Part shown: positions 1 to 12,056 of the stretch, one piece after another | How the letters are laid out: each line of letters begins with the position of its first letter | Numbering within the stretch: position 1 is the first letter of the stretch | DNA from: Apium graveolens | Taxonomy: Eukaryota; Streptophyta; Magnoliopsida; Apiales; Apiaceae | DNA length: 64,000 bases | NCBI RefSeq assembly: GCF_009905375.1 | Contig: NC_133650.1 | Location: 176,030,623 to 176,094,622 of the forward strand | Direction: 5' to 3' | Made by a program: the position numbers and the translations under genes | Notes under the pieces: model-generated | What the model was told of the DNA's origin: nothing | The model's database searches: none | Seen by the model: only the letters and a program-made list of their open reading frames with translations

Positions 1-1915
1 TGGTCAATGAAGAGAAGTCAAATGCACGATCTGTGATACGTATAAGAATTTAAATAGTATAAATAAAAGCCTTCATTCCAGTGGGAACTGCAGGAATGAC
101 TTATCCAATAATAAACAGATTAATATTACTAAGAAAAAGAAATTCGTTATATTTAAGAGAGATAATAGATAATGAAAATGAAGAACTAATCAAGACAGGA
201 AGTGAAATCAAAAGGATGATAAAGAAATTTTATAAAATAAACCAAGATATACGCAAGGTATGAACTTCAGTTGGGCCAGAATTGATTGGGAAATGAAGTG
301 AAATGTCGATAATTAAAGATGGGAATTTCAGTCAAGGAATGCGTGTAAGCAGGAATGATGAAACGAAGGTATTAATGGCGGACTACTAGAAAAGAATGTT
401 GCAATAAATCTCATGTCGGAATTTTTTTAAAAAAATTAAAGTGATGTCCCGGAAGTTCAAATGAATGATTTACCAAGGTTACCTCAAGGAATAAGATAAG
501 AATTTCTCGTCAGTGACTGCACAGAGTCAAGCTGATAACAAAAGCCGGTATCGTATAACTTAATAGGGATGAGATAATAAGTGAAGGAAAACTTCATAAA
601 TGTAAAAAGAATAATAAAATAAAGAGTATTTTGCGCTGTGCACAAAAGCGGTCATGGAAAAAGAGAATGGAGATATGAGGTTACGCGTCGATTATCGAAA
701 ATTGTAAGTTTAAAGATTAAGTGAACACAATGTACCAGGAGTATTGGGATAGTTTGATTGTATTTATTGATAACATCCTCGCTAATTCAAGGATTAAAGA
801 GAACCAAGTTGAACGCCTGAAGATATGCTTGCGAAAAGTTGGAAAATAGAAGCTGCATTCTCAGCTTCAAAGATATGAATTCTGGTTATAATTGATTATG
901 AGTTCCAGTGTGTGGGTAAAGATCAAACAGGAAAGGTCCATTTAGGAATAGATGTTTCAAATAGAAATAAAAGAGTAAATACCATTAAGATTGTTGAGAA
1001 ATGGTTAAAAGAATTGGAAAAGTTAGAAATTGACGAATAGGTTTTGATTCGTCTTCTGGGTTATGCTGATACTTAATTTGTTGTTAGATATCAAAGGTGG
1101 TATTAATGCAGATGATTGATGTTGATTTCAGTATGAAACGTTATGAGTATCAAAGTTCATATTGATGTCTAATTTGATAGGACAACCAAAAGAGTATTAG
1201 CACCCAAGAGACCGGGTTTTAAATAAGGTTATGATTCATTCCGTTCCAAATTAATATTTCCTTTCAGATAATAGCAGATTCTCGCTTGATGAATCTACTT
1301 GATAGTGATTGAAAAGAAATAGAATTATGCTACAAAGTGGTGAGTAAATGCAATTGCCGAGATTTTTCTTTTTAGCTTTTGAATAGATGTAGAACATTTC
1401 GAAGCATCAGACGTCATGAACTCAGGACATCGGGTGCAGACTAATAGGAAATGCAAGAGACCGATTAAAGATTCTTGAATATGATTGGAAATGATTATAG
1501 GTCAATTTAACCGAACAGAAGGAGACATGATAAGTAGAGAAGAACAGTCAGTGAAAATAGAAATTTCATGAACAGGAAACTATTAGAATCGGAAAGAAAA
1601 GAAGGTTAGTGTAAATTAAGTTGGTCTTTTGAAATAGGGAGATAAATAGAACGATTGTGAATGAGTTGGTCTTGTTGTCACAAGGGTAACGAGTCCATAA
1701 AGCATTTATGTGTGTATGACTATGAAGAGTAATTTAGCTCCAAATATGTGAAATAAAAGATTGAGTTAGGGGTTGGATGAGCAACTGATAAATCTGATGA
1801 CGGTAGGAGACCGTTGAAACGTGATTAAAGTAGTGAGTCCTGAGAAGTTTTAAGTAGATACTTGAAATGTAGCAGTGTCTGTTATTTAGCATGATTTTGA
1901 GGACAGAATCCTTTT
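1..1915 (+). pseudogene. Family A pol remnant (chromovirus-like RT fragments)
   Basis: The region is heavily decayed pol with no long ORF. At 675-704 the frame reads MRLRVDYRKL, the RT motif found in Ty3/gypsy elements as RLCVDYRKLN. At 760-780 it reads VFIDNIL, matching the FIDDIL catalytic box with the second Asp changed to Asn. A stretch at 850-885 reads KLHSQLQRYEFW, the usual KCEFW-type region. Only about 55 bp separate the first two motifs, where an intact RT has several hundred, so an internal deletion is present. Downstream of 890 I cannot assign RNase H or IN with confidence. The product cannot be functional. Confidence 0.65.
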
Positions 1916-1928
1916 AAGGGGGGGAGAA
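1916..1928 (+). other. Polypurine tract of family A
   Basis: A run of A and G (AAGGGGGGGAGAA) follows ATCCTTTT and directly precedes the LTR. It would prime plus-strand DNA synthesis. Family B has a closely related tract at 16176-16189 preceded by the same AATCCTTTT, which supports a common chromovirus-like ancestry. Confidence 0.75.
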
Positions 1929-4900
1929 TATAACGCCTGAGAAATAATATGTAATTATTTTTATCAATAAATAATTATTATGTGAGTTTTGTGTGAATTT
2001 TGGTGAATTATTTGATGATAGATAATAATATTTGAATGTTTATTTCTGATCAAATTTAGATATTCTAATTTCCAATTATCCAGAATTAAATCTAGATAAT
2101 TTTGGTATTTTTCTGGTAATTTTTTTTAATAATCATATGAATTTATAAGGATTTATAGAATTAACAATGATTATTTTTACATAATTATAAAATTACTTTT
2201 TAGAATCAGAAATTGTCCCGCTTCAATCGTTTTTGCGTTTTTACAACCCGAAACTCTTCCGAAAACTCCTTCCTAACCTAATCTGATAATTCTGAACACT
2301 TTTCATGTTTTGACTTTCTCGATCCGGGGTACAGTTTGACCTGTACGAGTCCCGGTGTGAAATTTTCGATACACAAATCATTTTGTATATCGATAAGAAT
2401 CCATATTCTCAAAAGGCGAGACATTATCACCTTAATTTCGTATAAAGTATTTTATAGGAAGCTCTGTTTTGATAATTATCCAATTCTGGTATTAAAATCG
2501 TATCGTCTTTTCAATTACTTAGCGGCTAAGTAACCTATTTTCGGATCTGATGTGTAAATGTAATTATCAAACTATTAAATAAATAAGATATGTGATGGTT
2601 CTGTCAGCCTTGTGTTGCTATATTGTTAATTATGTTTAATTAGTTGGACGCGAAGACTAATTTTGTAATTAATTATACACCCGTATGCCTTTAATTCATT
2701 TTAAAGTGATTTTATTGAATATTTATTCTCGTAAATACTAAAAATTGCTCCTAAAATTATTTTTGTTGTTTTATAATTTTATTTATTATTTTTAGGAGTT
2801 TATAAAATTTAGGAATTAATATTTTATTATTATTTAATTTTTAAAGATTTATGACCTCATGTAATTGAAAAATCAGTATTTAATTTCAGGATGTTTCAAA
2901 AATCATGAAAATTTTATTTTATTAACTTTTAAATATTTCGAGAATTTTAAGTACAAAAATTTCAATTTTTCGATGAATTGCGACTCGCAGTTGGTTCGTT
3001 AATTTATTACAAAACGAACCAAGAAAATTCTTAAAAGCGAATTTAGGACACGTGTCTGTGTTCGGTTTAGTGTGTTGAAACGTGGCATCAGCTGAAGGAA
3101 TTAAACAATAATAATTAAAAAAAATGATAATAAGAAAAGGGGCAGATAATTTCAATCAAGCTCATCCTTTTCTTTCCTCTCCAGTTCATCTGCCTCTCTC
3201 TCCTCAATCTCTAATCTCTCTCGAATCTCTCTCGCTCTCTTAATCTCTCACTCGTCGATTCCTCTATTCCCCCTCCGTTTCTCTGGTTTCCCCGTTAATT
3301 CCTGTTCGCCGGAATATACTTCCGCCGGCCGTTTCTTTCTCCTGTAAATACCGCACTGGTTTGATGTTCCCTGTACCCCTGTTTCTTGTGTTTCTGTCGC
3401 TACCTTTCCTCTGCTTTCCGGCGAGGAAATATGGTGGCGTTGTGTGTGCGTGATATGTGTACGATGTGTGTGTGAGTTGTGTGTAGTGGCGAGTATATTG
3501 CACGCGCGTGTGTGCATATGTGTGTATTATTGCTGGCTGAACCGTATCACTTTAATAATTCGAAGTATTGTTGGTGTATGTCGAATTATTAATTTTGTGA
3601 ATAAAATTCGAATGAAAGTTTTTGTGATTAATCGAATTATTTTGGCTATTAGGAAATTTTATCGGTGGAACTTGCGACTGGAAACCCGATTCGGGTACCT
3701 CCGGGTTTTACCGCCGTCGGCGATGAGCCTCGGCGAGCCGACGGTGGGTGATGATGATTTTTATCTGAGTCCTACACTTATTAATTAAATAAAATTAGTT
3801 CGATAAAAATTAATTGCGAAACAGAAATATATGAATAAAAACATAAAAATACGAGTAATAATAATTACTAACTGAATTGTGTCGGCGATTGGGATTGCGA
3901 ATCATGGATGGTTGGTTGTTGTTATGATTGGGTTGTTGATTGTGATTGACGTCGGTTTGATTCGACGGGTAGGCGGATAAACAAAGGAGACGCTGCCCGA
4001 TTTTCGGGAAATTAATTCCGAAAATACAAGGGCGTACCCTATAATTATCGGAGACGTCGAATAACCATATACAATTATATTGTATAAACTTAATTGTGAA
4101 TGACACAAAATAATTTATAAGTAATCGATTACCCTATTTTCGAGATAACAAATATACGTATTTTCTGAAAATAAATATCGAACCGAGTTTCGAGGATGTG
4201 AACCATAATTGCTATGTGTATTTCAATAATACATATAGATATAAGTTGAATTATGAAATCGTATGGGTAGAATAGGATAGTGGTGTTATGTTAAGCGAGA
4301 TGATTATCTGAATTAGGGTATTTCAACTCTATAGGTCTTAGTCGGAAGACCCGAGACGTGACGTTGCGCTAGGAATGATCTAGTGATTATATGTTGGGAT
4401 CAATGAAGTTCCAATCGAAGAACCTGAGTGTCGGAATCGAATACAGAATGGAATAGTAGTTTGACGATAAAGCCGAACGTTCAAGTCGAACCAAAGTCAT
4501 CTAGTAATAGCGATTAAAGCTTATTGAGGCAAGTATTCCAGAACATTCTTTTAAATACTGCAAATATTTATTCGCTCATATTCTAAGTTAAGAATAGTTA
4601 ACTGTTTTACATTTCGCTGCAATTACTCTGATTATGCACATTCCTTTCATTATTGTTCCTATAATTCAATTGCTCTCGTGAGCAAATACCCGTTCTTTCG
4701 GGTTATTTGCGAACCCTGAATTGGGATGTTTTGAATTCAAAATGATTTGACATCAAAACACTCTACGGGCTGGATAGTGATATTTTGGGGATTGAGTTTA
4801 CTTAATCCTGAGGACCGGAATGACTGGTGCCTCGAGATGGGCCGTAGTGCCTGGGGACCCGACTAGATCTGTATATTGAGATATATATCTGCATTATATT

Positions 4901-5526
4901 CTGACTGATCAGCAGAATATAGATGCGAACTAGTGTCCAATCTAATTTGTTGTTGATCCCCATTAACGACATTCTCTCTCGAATGGTCTAATGATTTCAA
5001 AACCGAACAAAACCCTAATTCAGGAGATGAATCGGGGAATCGCTTGTCATTTTTGGACTTTAGTTAAAGGCTGGTGACAACCAACGTTTATTCGCTCAAC
5101 TTACTCAAGTAAATAGAATTGTTTAAAATTATTTTAAAATTTTGTCCGTAAGTTTTTCTTTTGATATTAATGCTTGAAACTCAAATTATATACTTGCTGG
5201 GCATTTTTGGCTCACTCTTGCTTTGTAAATTCTTATTTCTTCCAGAAACAGATAAGGATAAAAGTGAATAGCTTTGATAGACAGCAGAAGTTAGAGAAAT
5301 CTCCGATGTGAGATGTTGAAGAAGTTAGAGGATTATGACAGGAGCGTTAGGACAAAGGTATTCTCATTTGTACTTTAGTTGTTGTAAGTTGTAGAAGATT
5401 AGATTCTTGTCTCATACCATAACCTGTAAACGATCCAGATTCAAGGGGTTTATTGAATATTCTTTTATTTTATATAAAGAGTGTTTTCGTGACACCAAAT
5501 CTTGACCCCGGATTTGGGATGTTACA
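1929..5526 (+). repeat. Family A 3' LTR (about 3.6 kb)
   Basis: The LTR starts TATAACGCC (the expected TG has become TA) and ends TGTTACA. Its last bases, CCCCGGATTTGGGATGTTACA with one mismatch block, resemble the family B LTR end. A pyrimidine-rich stretch at about 3165-3255 (TCTCTC repeats) followed by GT-rich sequence at 3440-3530 looks like the start of an untranslated leader, but I see no clear TATA box. An open frame at 3444-3788 has no recognisable domain and I treat it as chance. Positions about 2100-5526 align in reverse with the A' LTR pieces on the right of the window. Confidence 0.82.
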
Positions 5527-6175
5527 TATGCCCTGTACCTAGGGAGTACCGGATGAAGAATTTAAGGATAACCTTAGAGGTTTTACAAGGAAATAGGTAA
5601 TATTCAAAGTTCTCAAGAATAGAAATTTTGATAAAGAAAATATGACATAATTATAATAATGCCAGGTGGGCACGTGTTGAACCATAAGAAAGTATAAATC
5701 GACCCAATGAAGGTCGAGATTGGTGAAAATGAGAAGGACCCAAGATAAGAGACGTCCTAAGTATGATCGAGAGTCAGTCGTGACAATGTTCACATCTAAA
5801 GACTAAGGCAATGACTTATGAAAAAATGGTGATTTTTTTTCTCACCAGGACTTAAGAAAAGCATTTTCACATAAGCAGTGATTGAAATGAGGTAGAAAAT
5901 TTAGTTGGAGGTGGTTAAAATGACATTGATTGTAAGGAAATTTTACTATCAGGAAAGGCCAAAGAGATGGCCGACACTTTAAGGGTAAGAGGACAATTAT
6001 AGGCGCTCGTGCCAGAGGAATACAGTGATGATGGTTAAAGCTGTGAAGGTTGTATTATGGTTTGGAAGATTGACATTCCTTCTGATGACTGTGCAATACC
6101 CAACCGTAATAGTAGTTTGGTAAAGGTTTAATTCGTGTAATCGCCATGAGCGGGCTATCTATCTTAGAAGGTACT
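5527..6175 (+). pseudogene. Family B internal region, left piece (decayed pol)
   Basis: This 0.65-kb stretch has no useful ORF. It is identified by homology inside the window: it matches the reverse complement of B' from about 54920 down to 54270, including TATGCCCTGTA, the run AGGATAACCTTAGAGG and GCGGGCTATCT near the end. It lies between the A insertion and copia-2 and continues at 14163. The end GTACT (6171-6175) is the copia-2 target site. I cannot assign a protein domain to this piece. Confidence 0.75.
6171..6175. repeat. Target-site duplication of copia-2 (partner 14158-14162)
   Basis: GTACT stands immediately outside both LTR ends. The uninterrupted homologous site in B' reads AGTAC on the plus strand at 54266-54270, once only. 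Confidence 0.95.
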
Positions 6176-7847
6176 TGTTGGATTTTAATCGCAGCGGGGG
6201 CATGGCAAAACACTTTTACACATACAAAATCCAAATAATAGCATATAAATCGTGAATAAAAATTCGAGATATCGAATCTAACCTTTTAAAAATAATTCGG
6301 AGACAACGATCAGAGATCCTTAGCAGTTGCTCCTCAAGTGTGAAACACTCCACCGGTATTCACCAAGAAAACGATGTTAAGGAGGAAGAAGGAGGTGGAG
6401 AGAATTGGGTTTTCCAAACTTTTTGGGTTTTCGGGTTTGATGTGGGTTAGAATAAAATAGGGTCTATAATAGTGTATTTATAGGCAAAATTTTCAGCTGA
6501 AATTTTCCCATAAATATTATTATTATTATCCCATTTATTATTCTCATTAATAATTAAAACACCTTTTAATCATTAATCCTTTTTCTAAACACTTTAGAAA
6601 TAATTCTCTCTCTTGATTTAATTTCCAAAAATTAAATCCTTAATTCATAATATTAAGAACTTTTCTTAATTAATTTATAATCAATTAAATCTCATTTAAT
6701 CAATTATTAAATTTGCCAATTAATTATTTATTTCATAAATAAACAATTATTAGCCATTATTAATTAATTCATCCACCATTAAATCATTCTCTTTTTATGG
6801 TGTGACCCTGTAGGTTCAATATTAAGCCGGTAGTAGAAATAAATAATAATAAAACTATTTTATTATTATTTATATAAATTCTCTAATTTATTAAATATGA
6901 TTAATCAATTAATCACATTTATTCTACATCGTGAGGGATACTTCTCAGCATATCGCGACTATCCGGATAATATGAATTCACTGCTTAGAATACCAAGAAC
7001 CTATTCAGTGAATAGTTACCGTATAATAAACTCCTTCTACCCTACAATGTCCCGATTAAATACAAGGCATGGATCTCGTGTCAAGCCTATCTAATTCAAT
7101 CACTTGCTTACCATTTACTATGCGTAGTTCTATGCAAATTAGAAACTCCTTTCTAATTTCATTCACTCTGGCCAGAGATTCCTGAACTAGCATAAGTGGA
7201 TTAGCCTTGAACATTCGCTTCCTTCACTGGAAGGGGTAGATCCTTTATTGATCATACACTATCTTCGTGTACAAATTCCTATACCCAGAAGAGCCCTAAT
7301 AATTGTCCCTGGAGACTAAGAACTAAACCAAAGCATAGTTCAGTGTACACAAGATGACTATGATGACCTCAAGTCTAAGGATACTTGTACAACTATCACT
7401 AAGCGAACAACTGCTGACACGTGAGTGAACTCCATCAGTTGTTCAGCTGGGCGAGTCATGTTCAGTGAACTTATTCTATAATAAGCACCTACGTACTAGC
7501 TATAGTGTCACCACACAAATGTCTATGAGAACAGACATCCTTCATAATGAAGCAAGCATAGTATGTACCGATCTTTGCGGATTATTAATTACTAGTTAGT
7601 AATCCTATGACCAGGAACTATTTAAGTTTAGAGTTATCATCTTTTTAGGTCTCACTATTATGATCTCATCATAATCCATAAAAAGCTTTACTCTAAACTA
7701 TGGTATATCTTATTTAAACACTTAAATAGATAAAGCCCGTAATAAAACAAAACAAGTCTTTATTAATATCAATGAAATCAAAACAGATTACATAAAAGTT
7801 ATTCCTAAATCCTAATACATGATTGGACTTAGGACATATTCCTTTCA
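6176..7847 (-). repeat. Copia-2 3' LTR
   Basis: 1672 bp, same length as its partner at 12486-14157. On the minus strand it begins TGAAAGGAATATG and ends AAATCCAACA. A TATA box (TATTTATA on the plus strand, 6475-6482) sits in the same place as in the other three LTRs of this family. Chance ORFs at 6897-7094 and 7714-7926 lie in it. Confidence 0.95.
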
Positions 7848-7863
7848 ATCTCCCACTTGTACT
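7848..7863 (-). other. Copia-2 polypurine tract
   Basis: On the minus strand the sequence AGTACAAGTGGGAGAT abuts the 3' LTR. The same bases precede the 3' LTR of copia-1 at 49994-50009. Confidence 0.85.
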
Positions 7864-9636
7864 AAAGCCAATCACTCTGGTATCTAATACCCATCTTGTC
7901 TTTATGACGATCAAAGTGACTTTCATAAAGTAGTTTTGTGAGTGGGTCTGCTATGTTGTTATGTGTGTCAACTCTAATTCAATACAATACAAGAAATATT
8001 ACCACGCTCCCACTAACCCTTTTGTAGACGCATGGTTCATCTGCGTTTTTAATAAAATCAAACTCTTTGATTGTCTCATCAAAACGAATGTTCCATCTTT
8101 CGAGAAGCTTGCTTTAAACCACATATGGTTCGCAGTAGCTTACACACTAGGTTTTATTTCCCTTGGAAAGAAAACCATCTGGCTATTTGCCAGATCTCAT
8201 AGTCGTAGTAAGCAGCAATCGCAAGCAAAATCCGAACTGATTATAACAGGGCTATAGGTAAAAGGTTTCATCAAAGTCAATCCATTGCCTTTGTTTGAAT
8301 CCTTTTCCCAAAAGCCTGGCCTTAAAGGTCTCCACCTGGCCATCTGCTATAATCTATCTTTTGTATACCGTATACATAGATTCCATTCTGGATTTCATGG
8401 CACTATGCCATTTCTCTGAGTCAACACTACTCATAGCCTCATTATAGGTCACAGGGTCATCATCATTAATGATCGACAACTCATTGTCATTCTCAATGAC
8501 AAGGCCATATTACCTCTCAGGTTGGCGAGACACTCTCCCTGACCTATGAATGGGCTGTTCCACAAAAGGTTGTTCAGTCAGAACAGTTGTTTCCACTCGA
8601 TCTGTAGTAGTTTGTGCTTCTTGAACTTCATCAAGTTCAATTTTGCTCCCACTGTTTCCTTCAAGGATAAACTCCTTTTCCAAGAAGGTAGCATGTCTGG
8701 AGACAAACACCCGATGATCGGTGCAAAAGTAATACCCTAAAGTCTCTTTAGGATATCCCACAAAACTACATTTTCCGGATCGATATTCCAGCTTATCTGG
8801 GTCAACTTTCTTGACATAAGCTGGACATCCCCAAATCTTAACGTGTTTAAGACTCGGTTTCCTTTCTTTCCATATCTCATACGAAGTTTGAGGAACAGAT
8901 TTTGGAAGGCACCTTATTCAGTAAATATGCTGAGGTTTCCAATGCATAACCCTATAGGAATACTGGAAGATTTGCATATCTCATCATGGACCGAACTATG
9001 TCTAACAAAGTTCGATTTCTCCTTTCAGATACTAATCTAGAGGAGTCCACTGGGAGACTATACCATTTACTTTAAGATAATCCAGAAACTCTCCGTTCAA
9101 GTATTCACCACCTCGATCTAATCGAAGAGTTATAATACTATGTTTGGTTGTTTCTCCACTTCATACTTATATTCTTTGAACTTTTCAAAGGCCTCAGACT
9201 TGTGTTTCATCAAACACATATCCGAATCCAGATCTATCATCTATGAAAGTAATGAAGTATGAAAATCCACCCATGGCTTGCATAGACATTGGTCCACATA
9301 CATCTGTGTGTACCATTCCTAGCAAATTTGCAGCCCTCTCTCCATGTCTACTAAATGGAGACTGCAATGCCACTATAAAGTGAGATTTTCATCATCCCTT
9401 TTCTTTTATTAGTTTGTTCAATCTGAAATAAATTATGTCATATACATACAGACCATTATTTAAAGCACCACGTCCATAAAGAATATTATCTCTAAGAATA
9501 GAACATTCATTATTCTCAATAATAAATGAAAATCCAGCCAAGTCTAACATGGGAATAATATTCCTCACAATCGAGGGAACAAAATAATTATTTCAAACAA
9601 TAGTCTTGCTCGTAGGCCTATGTAAATGAAATGATT
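7864..9636 (-). pseudogene. Copia-2 pol remnant (IN, RT and RNase H fragments)
   Basis: On the minus strand, fragments run in normal copia order: an IN core stretch with GERAANLLGMVHTDVCGPM, then SERRNRTL, a C-terminal IN/linker frame (8510-8761) with MGYPKETLGYYF and HATFLEKEF, then a short RT start (RLLGKGFKQRQWIDFDET). The Asn-Asp-rich linker reads VTYNEAMSS. The IN zinc-binding part, most of RT including the YVDD box, and almost all of RNase H are absent. What remains of the 3' end reads VDTHNNIADPLTKLL. Stops and frameshifts occur throughout. The deletion points match those of copia-1, so they predate the insertions. Confidence 0.85.
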
Positions 9637-10650
9637 CTACATCTTCAGCAGCAACTCTTGCTCCATTTCCATTAGTAGAATCACCTCCTCTTCCTCAAGA
9701 GTCCTACTTTTCCTTGGTCCCTGCAACAAATTGCAGATTTGAGAACCACGGGCGGTATCTAATACCCAAGTAGAAATTTGATTTAATGACATATTCATTT
9801 CTATCATGAACATACCTGAATCAGAAGCGGTAGTCTCACTACCCTTCTTCTTCTTCAATTCTGCAAGGTAAACCTTGCAGTTACTCTTCCAGTGCCCCAC
9901 CTTGTTACAGTGAAAGCAAACAACTTTGCTCTTGGGGTCTTCAGCTTTTGGTGGAATCGGCATTTTCTCACCTACTTTCTTCTTCTTGGAAAGGTTCCTC
10001 TTCCTTTTCTTAGGATTGGAACCTTCACCAATTAGAAGAACATAACTCTTCTTAGGGGGAAAATTTGATTCCGCAGTCTTCAACATGTTGTGGAGTTCAG
10101 GCAGGCTGACATCCAACTTATTCATGTGAAAGTTCACAACAAACTGCGAGAACGAACTCGGAAGCGATTGCAAGACCAGGTCTTGGCTCAGCTCCCCATC
10201 CATGACAAAACCAATTTGTCCAAGACGTTCAATCAAATTAATCATCTTAAGTACATGGTCATTCACAGATGATCCCTCAGACATCCTACAACCGAACAGC
10301 TCCTTCGATATCTCATATCGAGCTGTCCTCCCCGCCACATCATACAACTCTTGTAGATGCATGAGGATAGTGTGAGCATCCATATGCTCATGTTGCTTCT
10401 GTAGCTCAATGTTCATGGAAGCTAGCATGATGCATTGAGCAACATTTGCATCATCTATCCACTTACGATACACAACATGTTCATCATTATGTGCATCACT
10501 AGCAGGTTCAGTAAGCTTAGGTGAGTCAATCACGTATTCCAGCTTCTCAATCCTGAGAACAATTCTCAAGTTTCGAAGCCAGTCAGCATAATTAGGACCA
10601 GTCAATTTGTGAGCATCTAGTATGCTCCTGAGTGATAGTGCAGAAGACAT
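9637..10650 (-). CDS. Copia-2 Gag with nucleocapsid and start of protease
   Basis: This is the longest intact retrotransposon frame in the window, about 337 codons from the ATG at 10650. Upstream in-frame codons lack an ATG. It would encode the structural protein that coats the RNA. The N-terminal two thirds matches copia-type Gag (LRSILDAHKLTGPNYADW near the start, LQELYDVAGRTARYEISKEL in the middle). A Lys-rich segment precedes a CCHC zinc knuckle, CFHCNKVGHWKSNC. The frame then enters the protease region, WVLDTARGSQIC, where the copia-1 copy has DTACGSHIC, and stops soon after. Protease is therefore only a fragment. Copia-1 has the same Gag but with an early stop. Gag may be the only protein this family could still make. 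Confidence 0.85.
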   Translation of the reverse strand: MSSALSLRSILDAHKLTGPNYADWLRNLRIVLRIEKLEYVIDSPKLTEPASDAHNDEHVVYRKWIDDANVAQCIMLASMNIELQKQHEHMDAHTILMHLQELYDVAGRTARYEISKELFGCRMSEGSSVNDHVLKMINLIERLGQIGFVMDGELSQDLVLQSLPSSFSQFVVNFHMNKLDVSLPELHNMLKTAESNFPPKKSYVLLIGEGSNPKKRKRNLSKKKKVGEKMPIPPKAEDPKSKVVCFHCNKVGHWKSNCKVYLAELKKKKGSETTASDSGMFMIEMNMSLNQISTWVLDTARGSQICNLLQGPRKSRTLEEEEVILLMEMEQELLLKM

Positions 10651-10829
10651 AACGTACAAAGTAAATCTTTAAATGATAAACACATAACAACACTTAGCAA
10701 ATATTCGATTTCATTTCAAAACACTATATGAATCGGGTCTTTATTCATAAGTGGCTCCCACTAGTTTTCCTAATTTATTCAACCCCCTACGTGAAAAATT
10801 AAGCATTCATAATGCTAGTGGGAATAGGG

Positions 10830-11225
10830 ATCCTATATTTCATTACACGACCCCGGCTATAGCACGAACCGCCATGTAATGTTCAATAGGCAGACAACTC
10901 TTGTCAATTACATCTCATGTTATTCCCTAATCAAACTTTAGCCTCTTGAATAATTGAGTCACGGCTGTGGCACGACAAACTCAATATTCTAAGTCAAGTC
11001 TAACCCAACATTCCGTACAATTGAATCAGTCCCCAAAGGCCCATGGCTGTGGCACGTAACGACCTTTAGATTCTTATTCAATGTACACATCTCTATGTAA
11101 TAGACAAGTATTTCTTATTTCGAAATCAAAGCCCTCGGCTGTGGCACGAAATGACAATGATTCAAAAATAAGAACTACTTTCTACTATGTTGGAAGGCTA
11201 TGACCAACACAAGCCCGTTGTATCA
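10830..11225 (-). other. Copia-2 leader hairpin row with repeated CGTGCYACAGCCG tips
   Basis: Between PBS and gag, on the minus strand, consecutive inverted repeats each carry a tip of the type CGTGCCACAGCC. Tips lie near 11134-11148, 11042-11056, 10961-10975 and 10854-10868 on the plus strand. Stem sequences differ from hairpin to hairpin, but each 5' arm pairs with its own 3' arm. A further hairpin with the arms GGCCAATGA and TGGTCATAGCC lies at about 11186-11225. The same row is present in copia-1 at 46625-47030. No protein is encoded here; I infer a folded RNA leader. Confidence 0.75.
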
Positions 11226-11917
11226 TTGGCCAATTACTACTTGATATTATTTAATTTTAGAGGGATTATATTACGTTACAATCATAATCATATTATAAAG
11301 AGATTCTTCCTTTTAAATTAAATATTTCAAATCAATAATCAATAATCAGATGATTCCCAGATCGGGTGGAGCATTGTCAAGAGGCATCACTTAATAACCC
11401 TTTCTTACAGATAGAAATCTGTTGTTGACAGAATCATCCTTTCTCTCATATCGAAAATTCATATTCAATTACGTGTTTCACAAACACAAGAATCTCATGA
11501 TTGTATTCATAATATTGTTATTAAGGTTATGAAACAATTTCACTATACTAGGTTGTCTAACAAACGCCTTATGTTCATTTAAGTTCACCTAAATCTATCA
11601 TCGCATGATAAACTAAGTATATATCACATATATAAACATGAATAAACATCAAGGTAGGCATGTTACATCATCTAGCATATAGGTCTAAGCATTATACATC
11701 TCTATGTATCACATGAAGCATTTAAAAGCAATTAAAAACAGTCAAATACAGCTTTAATACACTTCATGGAAATATAAACAGTTCAAAAATTTTATATAAA
11801 CTAAAATTGATCACTCCATTAGATCCGTCTCGGAAAAATGAATCCAACGGTATATTGCACGCCTAAAACGGAGTTACGAAACTCCCAGAAAATCAATTTT
11901 AAAATTAACAGACGGGC

Positions 11918-12056
11918 TGTAACGCATTACAGGAACGCGTTACAAGCCCTGTAATGCATTCCGGTGATGCGCTACAGCCTTTTAAGCCATTTAAAAGGAG
12001 TAACGCATTACGTGAATGCGTCACAGCATTGTAACGCATTCCCGGAATGCGCGACA
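11918..12056 (-). repeat. Copia-2 leader: four 27-bp palindromes
   Basis: Imperfect palindromes of the type TGTAACGCATTCC / GGAATGCGTTACA occur at 11918-11944, 11950-11976, 11999-12025 and 12030-12056. The middle two are separated by another small inverted repeat (TTTTAAGCCATTTAAAA). Copia-1 carries the corresponding four at 45801-45939. They lie in the untranslated leader shortly after the PBS. Confidence 0.85.

Larger units (their letters stand above)
1..5526 (+). mobile_element. Family A Ty3/gypsy element, 3' part (internal remnant plus 3' LTR)
   Basis: This is the 3' end of a gypsy retrotransposon whose 5' part lies before the window. It shows a decayed RT region, then a G-rich polypurine tract, then a 3.6-kb LTR ending TGTTACA at 5526. 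The base after it resumes family B sequence: TATGCCCTG at 5527 matches the uninterrupted stretch in B' (reverse complement of about 54911-54920), so A sits inside B. The 5 bp TATGC (5527-5531) should be the target duplication; its partner is off-window. The LTR is homologous to the inverted A' pieces at 40703-42079 and 61792-64000. Confidence 0.85.

Noticed and set aside
3444..3788. 114-codon ORF in the A LTR
   Set aside because: It begins in GT-rich low-complexity sequence, has no recognisable domain, and the A' copy does not keep a matching frame.
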